From: CAYUZU01 sp964448675
Lineage (GTDB): Bacteria > Planctomycetota > Phycisphaerae > UBA1845 > Fen-1342
Length of the DNA: 43,645 nt
Assembly: GCA_964448675.1 (NCBI GenBank)
Contig: CAYUZU010000033.1
Coordinates: forward strand, 1 to 43,645
Direction: 5' to 3'
The translations under genes and the position numbers were made by a program. The notes below the pieces were generated by a model. The model saw only the letters and a list, made by a program, of their open reading frames with translations, was not told the origin of the DNA and ran no database searches. The stretch's first letter is position 1; each line of letters opens with the position of its first letter. This document shows positions 24,822 to 33,582 of the stretch, one piece after another.

Positions 24822-25835
24822 GTGGTATCGATGCAGCAGGTCGCCGACCGGGCCAACGTCTCCATCAGCACCGTTTCGCGCGTGCTCAATCGGCGCGAGC
24901 TGGTGTCGGAGACCACCTGTGCCCGCGTCGAGGCGGCCATCCGCGAGCTCGGCTACCGCCCCAACGCCTTCGCACGCGGCCTCATGCTCCGCCGCAGCGA
25001 CATCGTCGGCCTGGTGCTGCCCGACATGCACGGCGAGTTCTATTCCGAGATCATTCGCGCCGCCAACATCCACGCGCGCGAGCTCGGCTACAACCTCGTG
25101 GTCTCCTCGGGCCGCGACGGCGACGACAGCGAGACCCTGCTCGACGCCATGCAGCAGCGCACCATCCTCGACGGCGTCATGGTGATGTTCCCCGAGCTCA
25201 CCGACCAGCTCCGCGACCGCCTGCTGGACTTCACCCGCCCGTTCGTCGTGCTCGACTGTGACGTCGAAGGCGCCCGCCATGACTGCGTGCTCATCGACCA
25301 GCGCCACGGCACCCGCGCCCTCATGCAGCACCTCGTGCACCAGCGCCAGGTGCGCCGCGTCATCTTCGTCGGCGGCCTGCAGACCAACGTCGACACGATC
25401 GAGCGCCTCGCCGCCTGCCGCGACGTGCTGCGCAGCGCCGCGCTCACGCTCGCCGAGCACGACACCTTCTACCTCAACTACCAGTACGACGCCGCCTACA
25501 GCCTCGGACTGCAACGGATCGCCGACTGGGTCGGCCCCGGCCATTGCGTGTTCGCCGCCAACGACGAAATGGCCGCCGGCATCGTCGCGGCGGCGGCCGA
25601 CCGCGGCATCCGCGTCCCGCACGACCTGGCGGTCGTGGGTTTCGACGACACCCGAATCGCACGCATGACCCGCCCGCCGCTGACGACCGTACGCGTGCCG
25701 ACCGCCGAGATGGGTGCCCGCGCGGTCGAGCTCCTGTGCCAGCGCATCGCCGAGCCGGCACGGCCCGCTCAGCGCGTCGTGCTCCAGCCGGAGCTCGTCA
25801 TTCGCGGCTCCTGCGGCGAGCCCGGCGCCCACTGA
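24822..25835 (+). CDS. LacI-family transcriptional regulator
   Basis: This 337-residue protein has an N-terminal LacI helix-turn-helix (QQVADRANVSISTVSRVLNR, about 5-24) and the hinge (LGYRPNAFARGLMLRRS). A periplasmic-binding-like sensor domain follows (DIVGLVLPDMHGEFYSEIIR, then CVFAANDEMAAGIV, then VVGFDDTRIARMTRPPLTTV). The GTG at 24822 has GGGAGA seven bases upstream; an ATG at 24831 is in the same frame. It binds, by inference, the three palindromes TGnAAGCGCTknCA in this locus, including the one before its own gene. The inducer is likely an imported oligosaccharide or its breakdown product. It ends 75 bp before the stop of the convergent GH31 gene. Confidence 0.92.
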   Translation: MVSMQQVADRANVSISTVSRVLNRRELVSETTCARVEAAIRELGYRPNAFARGLMLRRSDIVGLVLPDMHGEFYSEIIRAANIHARELGYNLVVSSGRDGDDSETLLDAMQQRTILDGVMVMFPELTDQLRDRLLDFTRPFVVLDCDVEGARHDCVLIDQRHGTRALMQHLVHQRQVRRVIFVGGLQTNVDTIERLAACRDVLRSAALTLAEHDTFYLNYQYDAAYSLGLQRIADWVGPGHCVFAANDEMAAGIVAAAADRGIRVPHDLAVVGFDDTRIARMTRPPLTTVRVPTAEMGARAVELLCQRIAEPARPAQRVVLQPELVIRGSCGEPGAH

Positions 25836-25852
25836 CAAAACGGACCGCCGAC

Positions 25853-25885
25853 CGGCCCGGCCCCAAGCGCGCGGGGGCCCGGCCG
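25853..25885. terminator. GC-rich hairpin between convergent genes
   Basis: Bases 25853-25864 pair with 25874-25885 with one mismatch in 12 positions, around a 9-base loop. It lies between the stop of the LacI-type gene and the stop of the GH31 gene. No T tract follows, so efficiency is uncertain. Confidence 0.5.
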
Positions 25886-25909
25886 CGCGAGCACGCGCGC
25901 CCCGCTCCA

Positions 25910-28900
25910 CTACGGGAGTTCGATCACCGCAATCGCGCCAGCGTCCGTGTCCACGCCGGAGCCAATCACCACGTCATGGTCGCGGACGATTTCGATGACG
26001 ACCTGGCGCCCCGGCGCCGGCCGGAGCCCTTCCACCTCGGCCACCGCGACGGTCACCAGGTCGCCCGATTGTGTCGCCGCGTAACGCGCCCGCCGGTAAT
26101 CGCCGGCAAGGTAGTCGTAACCCTCGCCGTCGTCTTCATACAGCCAGCCCTCGGCATAGCCGGTCTCATCGAGGCTGACGACCAGCGTGAGCGGATCGAG
26201 CGGGCGCTCGCCGGTGTGCTCCATCACCGGCCCGAGCGGCAGAATCGCTCCCCCGCGCACCAGCAAGTCCGGCTGGTTCCAGTCGACTGAACTGTCCTCG
26301 CCCACGAGCGAGATCGTCCGCCACAGGCCGTCGGGCAGCGCGGGTGGCGGTGCCGACCAGGGATCCGGCGCCACGTTCGGCACGACGAGCAGGTCGGCAC
26401 CCAGCAGGAACGCCACGTCTTCACCGCGCAGACTGAGGTCGGTCAGGTCCGCAAAGAACGTGGGGCGCGTGACAGGCAGCCCGGTCGTGGCCGCCTCTTC
26501 GAACAGCGTGTACAGGTAGGGCAGCAGCCGGTAGCGCCGTTGAAGCGCCGTGCGACACGCCGCCTCGACGTCCGCGCCGTACGACCACGGCTCCTGATCG
26601 ACGCCCTGTCCGTCGTAGTGACCGCGACAGAACGGCATGAACGCGCCCACACCCATCCAGCGGGCGAACAGCTCGCCCGTCGCATCCCCACCGTACCCAC
26701 CCAGGTCAGGCCCGGCGAACGGCTGCCCGGACAGCCCGATGTTCAGAACCATCGGCGTCGCATAATAGAGGTGCTCCCACGTGGCGAGATTGTCGCCGGT
26801 CCACATCGCGGCGTGCCGATGCCCACCGATGAAGCTCGCGCGTGAAAGCACGAACGGCCGCTTATCGGGATTGGCCGCCACGATCCCTTCACGCGTCGCC
26901 CGGGACATCAGCATGCCGTAGACGTTGTGGTACTGGTAATGCGGGCCCGCCGGAAGACCACCACCGCCGCGGTGCCAGCAATCGAGCGGCATGGAGTGGT
27001 TCGGCCCATCGAAGATGCCCGGCTCGTTCATGTCGTTCCAGACGCCGTCGATGCCCTGTGCCATGAAGTCGGCATAGAGCCCCGCCCACCACACGCGTGT
27101 CGCCGGCCGCGTGAAGTCGGGGAAGTGACACGGCCCCGGCCAGACTTCGCCCGTGTACCAGTTCCCGGCGGCGTTGTAGATCCAGTGGTCGCCCGCCGAG
27201 CCCTGGTCATCCACGAAATACCCGTCCTCGACCTTCACGCCCGGATCGATCATCCACACGGTGTGATAGCCCATGCCGTGCAGATCACCGTTCAACCCCT
27301 GCGGATCGGGATAACCCCACGGGTCGAACGTGAAGATGCGAAAGCCATCCATGTAGTCGATGTCGAACCAGATGACGTCACACGGAATGTCACGCTGGCG
27401 GAACTCGTCAGCCAGCGCCCGGGCCGCGCTCTCCGGCGCATACGAGTACCGGCTCTGGTGATAGCCGAGCGCCCACAGCGGCGGCAGTTCGATCCGGCCG
27501 ATGAAATCCGTCAGCCGGGTCAACACCGCCTGCGGCGTGTCCCCTTCGAAAACATAGAGCGGAAACGCCGGCCCCTCCGCCGCGAAGAGAATCCCGTACA
27601 TCAGGTCCATGCGGCAACGGTACGTCGTATCCGCCAGCACGCCGAACGCCGTGCCGTCCGGCCGCACCGCCAGCACCCACGGGTGCGACTGGTACAGGCT
27701 CGGATTCGCCGGGCCATAGCCGTAGGCATCGGTGTTCCACGCCTCGGTGACGGCACCGTTGCGCAACAGGCGGCCGCAGATCTCGCCGGTTCCGTACAGG
27801 CTGATGTCATCGTCCAGCGAAATCAGCGCCACGTGACGATCGCCCGACGCGAAGTACTGGGGCTCGAGCGGCCGGGGCGCCGGCACCGTACCATGGACCA
27901 CCGGGTCGATCGCCAGCGACATGGACGGCGGCAGTTCATTCAATTCGACGCCCGCCGGGTAAAAGCGCATCACGCCCGGGCCGAGGTCTTCGGCGACCAC
28001 CTCGGTCTGGCCGATCGTGCCGCTCAAGTGCAACTGAAACTTGCAGACATCACGCAGATCGACATCGAGATCGGCGTCGTAGTCGGCACGCTCGCACGAG
28101 GCCACGTCCGCCCCCGCCAGGCACGTCGCGCACACCACGAAGTCATCGGCGTCAAGGTCGCAGTCGGCATCGAGATCGGCCGGGTGGCAGGGCAGCGCAA
28201 TCCCGTCGAGATCGACCAGCGCGTATTCGCCCGCCTCCAGATCGCCGTCACCATCGAGCGAAGCCGGCACCTGCAACGCGGGCCGCAGCGCGCCACCATC
28301 CCAGCTCTCATAGGCGCCGAACGCGAGGTGCAGATGATCGGGCACCGCGCCGAACTCGGCTGCCAGATCAAGCGTGCCTTCGAGCCACGTGCCGCCGGCA
28401 ACCTCCAGCGCCCCACTCGCATCGCCCCAGCCCGCCCAGGCGTTCTCCACTTCATTGCCGATGAACGCCGACCAGCCCGCAACCTGGCCGCTCTTGGCCC
28501 ACGGCGCACTGGTCAGGAACCCGGGGCTGTCCGCCAGGAAGACAAAATGGTCGTTGCCCGCCGCCGCCCCCGGCACCGCGACGTACAGCGTCGTCCCCCG
28601 CACGCCGGCGTAAAGCTGATGACCGTTGCTCTCGGCGACCAGCACCGCGTCGTCATCACGGACACCATCGACTTTCCAGCGGGGCCGGCCGACGACGAAC
28701 AGGTGCCAGTCGGCGCCGTTGTTGTTGTCCCAGTTGCCCAGCCCATCGTGAAACACCACGTCGAGCTGCTCAGCATCCGCCGGCACCTCGACTGCCATCT
28801 CCCACACGGCGTCCGCCGCGTTCCATTGCATGGGGGGGTCCGGATCGACCCCCCAGCTCCACCCGTTGAACCCATAGTGCAGATAGACTTGCCCGGCACC

Positions 28901-29059
28901 GTCCAGCATGCGGCCCGCGGGGTCGTACGCGAGCTGCGCAACTTCGCCGGCGACAACCGGGTACGGCGTGACATCCACGACGCGGTCGCCAAGGGCGGCC
29001 GGCGCAGCGATCAGCAGCAACAGCGCAGGGATCAGGCAGCGGTGGCATTTATCGGACAT
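25910..29059 (-). CDS. Secreted GH31 alpha-glucosidase-like enzyme with CBM25-like and internal dockerin-like modules
   Basis: The 1,049-residue protein has a signal peptide (CLIPALLLLIAAPAALG). A CBM25-like starch-binding module covers about 30-125 (VYLHYGFNGWSWG, and WDNNNGADW). A second beta-rich region covers about 128-300. A dockerin-like pair of acidic loops lies at about 305-355 (DLDADCDLDADDFVV and DYDADLDVDLRDVCKF). The GH31 part covers 365-1049. The nucleophile is Asp676 in GVWNDMNEP and the acid/base is Asp756 in MWTGDN; IWFDIDYMDG and GPDLGGYGG are further family landmarks. GH31 enzymes with a CBM25 usually act on starch or glycogen-type alpha-glucan. The dockerin-like part is unusual in being inside the chain rather than at an end. 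GAGGAGAAGG precedes ATG 29059. No LacI-type operator lies upstream, so it may be regulated apart from the beta-glucan genes. Confidence 0.9.
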   Translation of the reverse strand: MSDKCHRCLIPALLLLIAAPAALGDRVVDVTPYPVVAGEVAQLAYDPAGRMLDGAGQVYLHYGFNGWSWGVDPDPPMQWNAADAVWEMAVEVPADAEQLDVVFHDGLGNWDNNNGADWHLFVVGRPRWKVDGVRDDDAVLVAESNGHQLYAGVRGTTLYVAVPGAAAGNDHFVFLADSPGFLTSAPWAKSGQVAGWSAFIGNEVENAWAGWGDASGALEVAGGTWLEGTLDLAAEFGAVPDHLHLAFGAYESWDGGALRPALQVPASLDGDGDLEAGEYALVDLDGIALPCHPADLDADCDLDADDFVVCATCLAGADVASCERADYDADLDVDLRDVCKFQLHLSGTIGQTEVVAEDLGPGVMRFYPAGVELNELPPSMSLAIDPVVHGTVPAPRPLEPQYFASGDRHVALISLDDDISLYGTGEICGRLLRNGAVTEAWNTDAYGYGPANPSLYQSHPWVLAVRPDGTAFGVLADTTYRCRMDLMYGILFAAEGPAFPLYVFEGDTPQAVLTRLTDFIGRIELPPLWALGYHQSRYSYAPESAARALADEFRQRDIPCDVIWFDIDYMDGFRIFTFDPWGYPDPQGLNGDLHGMGYHTVWMIDPGVKVEDGYFVDDQGSAGDHWIYNAAGNWYTGEVWPGPCHFPDFTRPATRVWWAGLYADFMAQGIDGVWNDMNEPGIFDGPNHSMPLDCWHRGGGGLPAGPHYQYHNVYGMLMSRATREGIVAANPDKRPFVLSRASFIGGHRHAAMWTGDNLATWEHLYYATPMVLNIGLSGQPFAGPDLGGYGGDATGELFARWMGVGAFMPFCRGHYDGQGVDQEPWSYGADVEAACRTALQRRYRLLPYLYTLFEEAATTGLPVTRPTFFADLTDLSLRGEDVAFLLGADLLVVPNVAPDPWSAPPPALPDGLWRTISLVGEDSSVDWNQPDLLVRGGAILPLGPVMEHTGERPLDPLTLVVSLDETGYAEGWLYEDDGEGYDYLAGDYRRARYAATQSGDLVTVAVAEVEGLRPAPGRQVVIEIVRDHDVVIGSGVDTDAGAIAVIELP

Positions 29060-29110
29060 GCGAGTATCCTTCTCCTCAACAGGGCGGACTCACCAGCGCA
29101 TCGCTCCCCG

Positions 29111-29116
29111 ATTATA
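29111..29116 (-). promoter_or_regulatory. Possible -10 box of the GH31 gene
   Basis: The minus strand reads TATAAT about 52 bp before the GH31 start codon. No acceptable -35 box was found 16-18 bases further up, so this is a weak call. Confidence 0.35.
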
Positions 29117-29297
29117 CGACAACACGCCTGCCGCCGGCGCGCAGTTTCCGGAAGACCGATCGGCAGCGGCGGCGTGGTCCGTCAAGCACGACCCGGAAGT
29201 CAGCACGCGCGCCGTCCTCGCCCCGGCCGGCCGAGCGTCTTAGACTGATGCTTGTGCGGTAGAGCCTTCGTTTGGCGATATACGTGAATGAGCGAAG

Positions 29298-29930
29298 ATG
29301 GCGCACGCTGACGAATATCGTTCCTACGTCGAACACCCCCGTTTCGGCCGCGAGCCGAGGCTGACGGGCTTCAACCCGCCGGTCAACGAGGCGTCCGATA
29401 CGCACTGGCATTCGGGCGCCGACGTGCGCATTCCAAACACCGCGATCCGGGCCGACCGTTCGAAGCAGGCCCATGCCGCTGGTGGAAGGTCCTGGGGGTT
29501 GCTCATTCACGACTACTTCGACGTCCGGCGCAAATGCCGCGACTGCGGTCGGAAGTTCATCTTCTTCGCCGCGGAACAGAAGTACTGGTACGAAGAGCTC
29601 GGCTTCCCGCTCGAAGTCGACTGCGTGCGCTGCCATGCGTGCCGTCGCGACCAGCGTCACCTCGACCGGCTCCGCGAGCGCTATAACCAGCTCGTGTCAT
29701 CGCAGCCAACCGATCCCGCGGAGCTGCTCGAACTGGCCCGCGTCAGCATCGAGCTCATCGCCGGCGACATCTTCGCCGCACATCCACGAACCGTGGCCCG
29801 CATCCGGATGTGGTTGAATCGCTTGTCAGGCTTCCCAGCCCACGCCGCGGCGCACGACGAGTTGAGACAGCGTCTGATAACGCTTGAAAGGGCCGCGCAA
29901 GACGGACTACGCCGAACATCACCCTCGTGA
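29298..29930 (+). CDS. Zinc-ribbon domain protein (zf-trcl-like)
   Basis: This 210-residue cytoplasmic protein has a zinc ribbon at about 73-117: HDYFDVRRKCRDCGRKFIFF, then AAEQKYWYEELGFPLEVDCV and RCHACRRDQRH. The two CxxC pairs (CRDC, and CHAC) and the F.F...EQ.YWYE core match the probable zinc-ribbon domain PF13451. The rest is helical. Proteins of this kind are small, widespread and without known function; a nucleic-acid or ribosome link is only a guess. The ATG at 29298 has no strong ribosome binding site. It stands alone between the GH31 gene and the RHS region. Confidence 0.8.
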   Translation: MAHADEYRSYVEHPRFGREPRLTGFNPPVNEASDTHWHSGADVRIPNTAIRADRSKQAHAAGGRSWGLLIHDYFDVRRKCRDCGRKFIFFAAEQKYWYEELGFPLEVDCVRCHACRRDQRHLDRLRERYNQLVSSQPTDPAELLELARVSIELIAGDIFAAHPRTVARIRMWLNRLSGFPAHAAAHDELRQRLITLERAAQDGLRRTSPS

Positions 29931-30003
29931 TGGCCGATTCACCCGACGTCCCCCACCTCCAGAAATGTGACGTTCGTGAACCGCTGCTCTTCGATGAACG
30001 TCT

Positions 30004-30480
30004 TCACCCGCTCCACACAAACGCCCGCGACGTGCTGGGCGTACTGGCCCAGTCATCATCATTCGGGTCGTTGGGATTGCCTTCATCCCAATTATACACC
30101 CGCTTGGCCACCCGCCGACCCTGGTAATCACACGCGAATTCCACCTTCACCGGCGGCGGCTCGTTCGGGGCCGCCAAGGCCGGAAACGTCCGCGCCACGC
30201 TCATCAGCTGGTTCTCGGCGTTCCACGTGTACGTCGAGCCGGTGTCCACCTGCCCCGCCGCCCGCGGGATCGCCGCGAAGTCGGCCAGATCAACGTCGCC
30301 GTCGCCGTCGAAGTCGCAGGCGGCGAAGTCGTCGGGATCGACCCCGCCCGGCGGCGTGGTCACACCCGGCCCGGCCATGCAGCCCGCGAAGAACTCGAAA
30401 TCGCCGACGTCAACCAGCCCGTCGGCCCCGCCACATCCAGCTCTGTTGCGCAAGCACCCCAACACGCGCAGCGCCGAAGA
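30004..30480 (-). pseudogene. RHS core remnant with dockerin-like loops
   Basis: The minus-strand frame reads a dockerin-like stretch (GLVDVGDFEFFAGCMAGPG and CDFDGDGDVDLADFAA). RHS/YD-repeat sequence follows (YTWNAENQLMSVARTFP, FACDYQGRRVAKRVYNW) and stops at FVWSG. In the nearby RHS gene at 31465 the equivalent phrase FVWSGW continues into the rest of the core, so this copy is cut short. There is no proper start, and its first codons meet the end of the HEAT-like gene. It sits directly after that putative immunity gene, which is the place where a displaced RHS core end is expected. The presence of dockerin-like loops shows that the parent RHS protein carried such a module. Confidence 0.65.
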
Positions 30481-30505
30481 GACATCCGCAATCCTGCTGC
30501 GCTCT

Positions 30506-31426
30506 TCACCTGAGCGCACTGAGCGCCCGTGCAACTCGGTCTGACTCCGACAAGCGAATGAACTCGTCGATCGGTACACCAGCGTCGATGAGTATACCCA
30601 GAGCCGCTATGGCCCTTGTATTCTCGCTGAGGTCATCCCGACGGAGTATGTCCGTCAGGACCTGGTTTACACGGATGTCATCGCTCTCCACCATAGGTAC
30701 CAACGCCGCCGCCAGCTCACTCAACTCGGGTTCGTCAAGCTGTCCCCTTGTTACCGAATAGCGAGACGAAAGCGCATCAAGCAGTCTCCTTCGCCTTTGG
30801 GGGACACCCTCCGCCATCTGGCTTGCTGAGGAAATGCCTCGCGCTCTTACCTCCACCTCTGTGTCGTGCATAGCCGACAGAGCTGCGTCAAATGACTGTG
30901 CGTCATCAGCCTCCGCAATCATCGTGAGCGCCATCTTCCGCAGGTCAGCGTCGCCACAGTCTAGCCACGGCCTGATAGTCTCCACATTCACCGACCAATG
31001 CTGCACGTGCATCGCTACCGTAATCGCCGCGATACTGCCGTTGGGCAACGCCGTCTCCTTTGAGGGTAGCTTACGGTGCGTGCGCGTGTAGCGATACAAC
31101 GCCGTTTCAGCCTCGGATAAGCATCCACTACGTATCAGCGCTGCGATAGCCAGCGCCTGTGCGCGCGCCCCCATGGAGGGCATCCGCTCCTGGAGGAGGG
31201 GCGCAGCAGAAGCCATGTGTTTGGAGAGCTCGTCGTGCGCAGCAAAGCGGGTCGACGCGTCTTCACTGTCCAATTCGTCAATCCACTCGGCAGCCATTGT
31301 GCGGGCTGACGAGGTGCGGAGCATCGCGACGCTAGCCCACACGGCAACAACGAACAGAACGCAACAAATAGCCCCAAACAGTATACGCAGCGCACCCAGT
31401 TGCCAGAGGCCAGTTCTTTCAGCCAT
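30506..31426 (-). CDS. Membrane-anchored HEAT-like helical repeat protein; putative RHS immunity
   Basis: This 306-residue protein has one N-terminal transmembrane helix (ALRILFGAICCVLFVVAVWA). Repeated helix pairs of HEAT type follow (TRFAAHDELSKHMASAAPLL, DLRKMALTMIAEADDAQSF, VEVRARGISSASQMAEGV). I know no named family for it. It starts 39 bp after the stop of the RHS gene upstream on the same strand, has GAGGG before ATG 31426, and is visibly less GC-rich than its neighbours. Polymorphic toxin systems place the immunity gene exactly there, so an immunity role is the best guess. Its membrane anchor would place the helical part near a periplasmic or membrane-acting toxin, unlike a cytoplasmic inhibitor. 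Evidence is positional only. Confidence 0.6.
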   Translation of the reverse strand: MAERTGLWQLGALRILFGAICCVLFVVAVWASVAMLRTSSARTMAAEWIDELDSEDASTRFAAHDELSKHMASAAPLLQERMPSMGARAQALAIAALIRSGCLSEAETALYRYTRTHRKLPSKETALPNGSIAAITVAMHVQHWSVNVETIRPWLDCGDADLRKMALTMIAEADDAQSFDAALSAMHDTEVEVRARGISSASQMAEGVPQRRRRLLDALSSRYSVTRGQLDEPELSELAAALVPMVESDDIRVNQVLTDILRRDDLSENTRAIAALGILIDAGVPIDEFIRLSESDRVARALSALR

Positions 31427-31464
31427 CGTCTTCAGCCCTCAGCAGTCTCGTTGCGCGTGCAGGA

Positions 31465-32991
31465 TCAGTGCCACGTAAGCACTCGGTCCGCGCCCACGGT
31501 CTCTGTGTGCGACGGGAGGGGCGGGATCCAATCACTCTCCGGGTCGGGACACGCTGCAGAATCGTCCACGTGCCACTCGCCGCATGTGAAGAAGCCCCAG
31601 CATCGCTCACCGTTCATATTGGGATACGTGTGAAACGGAGCACGCTTGCCATCGGCGTCAGTTACGTCATCAAAGCCGAGATGTTTCGAAGGCTCGCGGC
31701 CGCGATTAATCCCGTATCCTGGAGGACCGCCCGCAGGATAGAAGAAATCAAGCTCGAAGCCGGAGACGCCCACGCCTAAACGTTTCAACAAGGCGTTAAG
31801 CGCTTTTCCGCCAACACGCTTCGACAAATAGTCGCCTACTGGAATTTCAAGCCCGATCCGTGCCCCCAGGTGTTGGCTGCTCGCCGAGGTAGTCGTGGTC
31901 ATGAACTCTGGCTGCCCCCACGCGAAGAACCCTGGGCACTCTTCGCACTCACAGCACTTGTATAGCCGTGCATAAGCCCGAATCCATATAGTCATCGGGT
32001 TAAATAGGTAGGTACGACCATCCGAACCAATGGTCCCAGTCCATCGGCCAGACCCCGGCTTCGGCAAAGTAAGCTCTGCGTGCCAATCGTCGTCCAGCCA
32101 CTCTTTACGCACCTCTTGGCAACACTTCTTGCAGAGGCCAAGAACATCCAGGAATACCGTCGGGGAATTCGCAACATACGCGTAGAGGTTGACTCCTCCG
32201 CCCTCCCCAATCGGATCCCGATTCAACCACCGTCCAACTGCCGCATGATAGTACCGATATCCCCAGTTTCCGAGCCCAGTCTCATCGTCCCAGTACTTCG
32301 TGCTGAACCGCCACGGCTGCTCGTACTCATTCTCCGCCGGCTCGTTGACGCGGTTGCCGTACGGGTCGTACTCGTAGTGCGCCACCAGCCGGTCGGCGTG
32401 CCATTCGTCGCCGGTCGCGTCGCCGTAGCCGGTCTCCCACGCCACGAGCTGGGCCACATTGCCGTTGGCGTCATACGTGTACGCGAACTCGCCCCACAGG
32501 TCGTTGGGATCGCTCGGGTCGTTGGGGTCGCTGATCGCGAGCAAGCCGCCGATGCCGCCGGCCGACTCCAGCGAGTTCACCTGCCCGTTCTGGCCCGCGA
32601 GGTCGAGGCCCCAGGTGTACTGGCGCACCACGCACTCGGCCGGCTCGCCCGGCGTGCCGCAATCACTCAGGCCATCAAGCTCCAGCAGCATCAGCCACCC
32701 GCTCCACACAAACCGCGTGACCTTGGTCGGACTGCCGGCGTCCCAATCGCCCGCGCCGTTGTTGAGTGCCGGGTTCCACGGCAGCACGCACTTCTCGATC
32801 CGCCGACCGAGGTAATCATACGCGAACTCCACCCGCGGCACACCGCCGAGGTGCGAGATCGGCTCCACCGCGATCAGCAGTGCGGAGTACCTGCTGCTGA
32901 ACCACACGTACAGCCTGTCGCTGGTGCGGCATCCGGGCGGAACAGCGCCGGCGGGGCCCGGCCGGCCCTGAATGCGATACCGGCCAGACAC
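31465..32991 (-). CDS. RHS protein C-terminal part with Cys-rich variable tip, 5'-truncated
   Basis: Coherent RHS sequence starts near base 32895 and runs to the stop at 31465. No good start exists upstream; the frame opens at a weak GTG at 32991 with non-RHS codons, so the N-terminal shell of the protein is missing. Visible core: FAYDYLGRRIEKCV, FAYTYDANGNVAQLVAW, YEYDPYGNRV, and the RHS end GNWGYRYYHAAVGRWLNRDP with IGEGGGVNLYAYVANSPTV. The tip after DVLGL is about 215 residues and is a variable toxin-like domain. It has about ten Cys, including CKKCC and CCECEEC, no motif I recognise, and lower GC content than the core. It points away from the large RHS gene, with about 600 bp between them. 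Without a secretion and shell region it may be an inactive leftover, yet the tip and its neighbour are intact. Confidence 0.7.
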   Translation of the reverse strand: MSGRYRIQGRPGPAGAVPPGCRTSDRLYVWFSSRYSALLIAVEPISHLGGVPRVEFAYDYLGRRIEKCVLPWNPALNNGAGDWDAGSPTKVTRFVWSGWLMLLELDGLSDCGTPGEPAECVVRQYTWGLDLAGQNGQVNSLESAGGIGGLLAISDPNDPSDPNDLWGEFAYTYDANGNVAQLVAWETGYGDATGDEWHADRLVAHYEYDPYGNRVNEPAENEYEQPWRFSTKYWDDETGLGNWGYRYYHAAVGRWLNRDPIGEGGGVNLYAYVANSPTVFLDVLGLCKKCCQEVRKEWLDDDWHAELTLPKPGSGRWTGTIGSDGRTYLFNPMTIWIRAYARLYKCCECEECPGFFAWGQPEFMTTTTSASSQHLGARIGLEIPVGDYLSKRVGGKALNALLKRLGVGVSGFELDFFYPAGGPPGYGINRGREPSKHLGFDDVTDADGKRAPFHTYPNMNGERCWGFFTCGEWHVDDSAACPDPESDWIPPLPSHTETVGADRVLTWH

Positions 32992-33117
32992 GCATCGGGA
33001 ATCCTCGGGGACGCCGGCTTACCCGTCAACGCCAATCGGGTAGCGTGCAGCCCGGACACATCGAGGCAGTGAAACACGCCTGCAGACGTTTTCTCGAAGA
33101 TAATATCGGAATACATG

Positions 33118-33145
33118 TTGCATTCATTGCCTTGGACAGTATACT
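33118..33145 (+). promoter_or_regulatory. Possible sigma70-type promoter before the large RHS gene
   Basis: TTGCAT (33118-33123), a 16-base spacer and TATACT (33140-33145). It is about 470 bp from the start codon, so the leader would be long. It is a weak call without a second line of evidence. Confidence 0.3.
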
Positions 33146-33555
33146 TCACTGTCATGGTGACATTAAACGTGGGGCGCAGTGGCCTGCAACAGGCCGTTGC
33201 TGGACAGGGGGGAAAGGGCTGTCCAGTCCGCCGAACACCAATCGTTGCCATTCTGTAACGCAGTACATCTCTGGATACATGTGCGAACCGTTTCATGTGC
33301 GCGCCGGTGTGTGCTGCGCTGCCGGTTCGCGATTGTTGCCCTCTACGTAGGGCTGCGCTGGTGGTACGCGCTGGCTTCCGGCCAAGTCGGCGGTCATGGA
33401 CGAGGTGCGTTTGTGGTGAGTGAAGTGTGCGGCACCGATTCAGGGTAGTGGACGTAGCGGCACCTATCGGTAGACAAGTAGATTGGGGTACGCAGGTCGG
33501 GCAAGTGCACTGTCGCACATCACGAGAGCGGGTATTTCATGGCGCAATGGTGTGG

Positions 33556-33582
33556 GCGCGCGCTGCCACAGGCAGCGCGCGC
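33556..33582 (+). promoter_or_regulatory. Perfect 12-bp hairpin in the leader of the large RHS gene
   Basis: GCGCGCGCTGCC (33556-33567), loop ACA and GGCAGCGCGCGC (33571-33582) form an uninterrupted stem. It ends 34 bp before ATG 33617 and about 20 bp before the ribosome binding site GGGAGG. It has no T tract, so it may act on mRNA structure or stability, or be a leftover of a terminator. Confidence 0.5.

Noticed and set aside
20470..25185. A 1,571-codon plus-strand open frame across the GH94 and second PF10091 genes
   Set aside because: Its product is low-complexity Arg/Pro/His-rich, and it runs antisense through two clear enzymes and over the start of the LacI-type regulator, so it is a by-product of high GC content.
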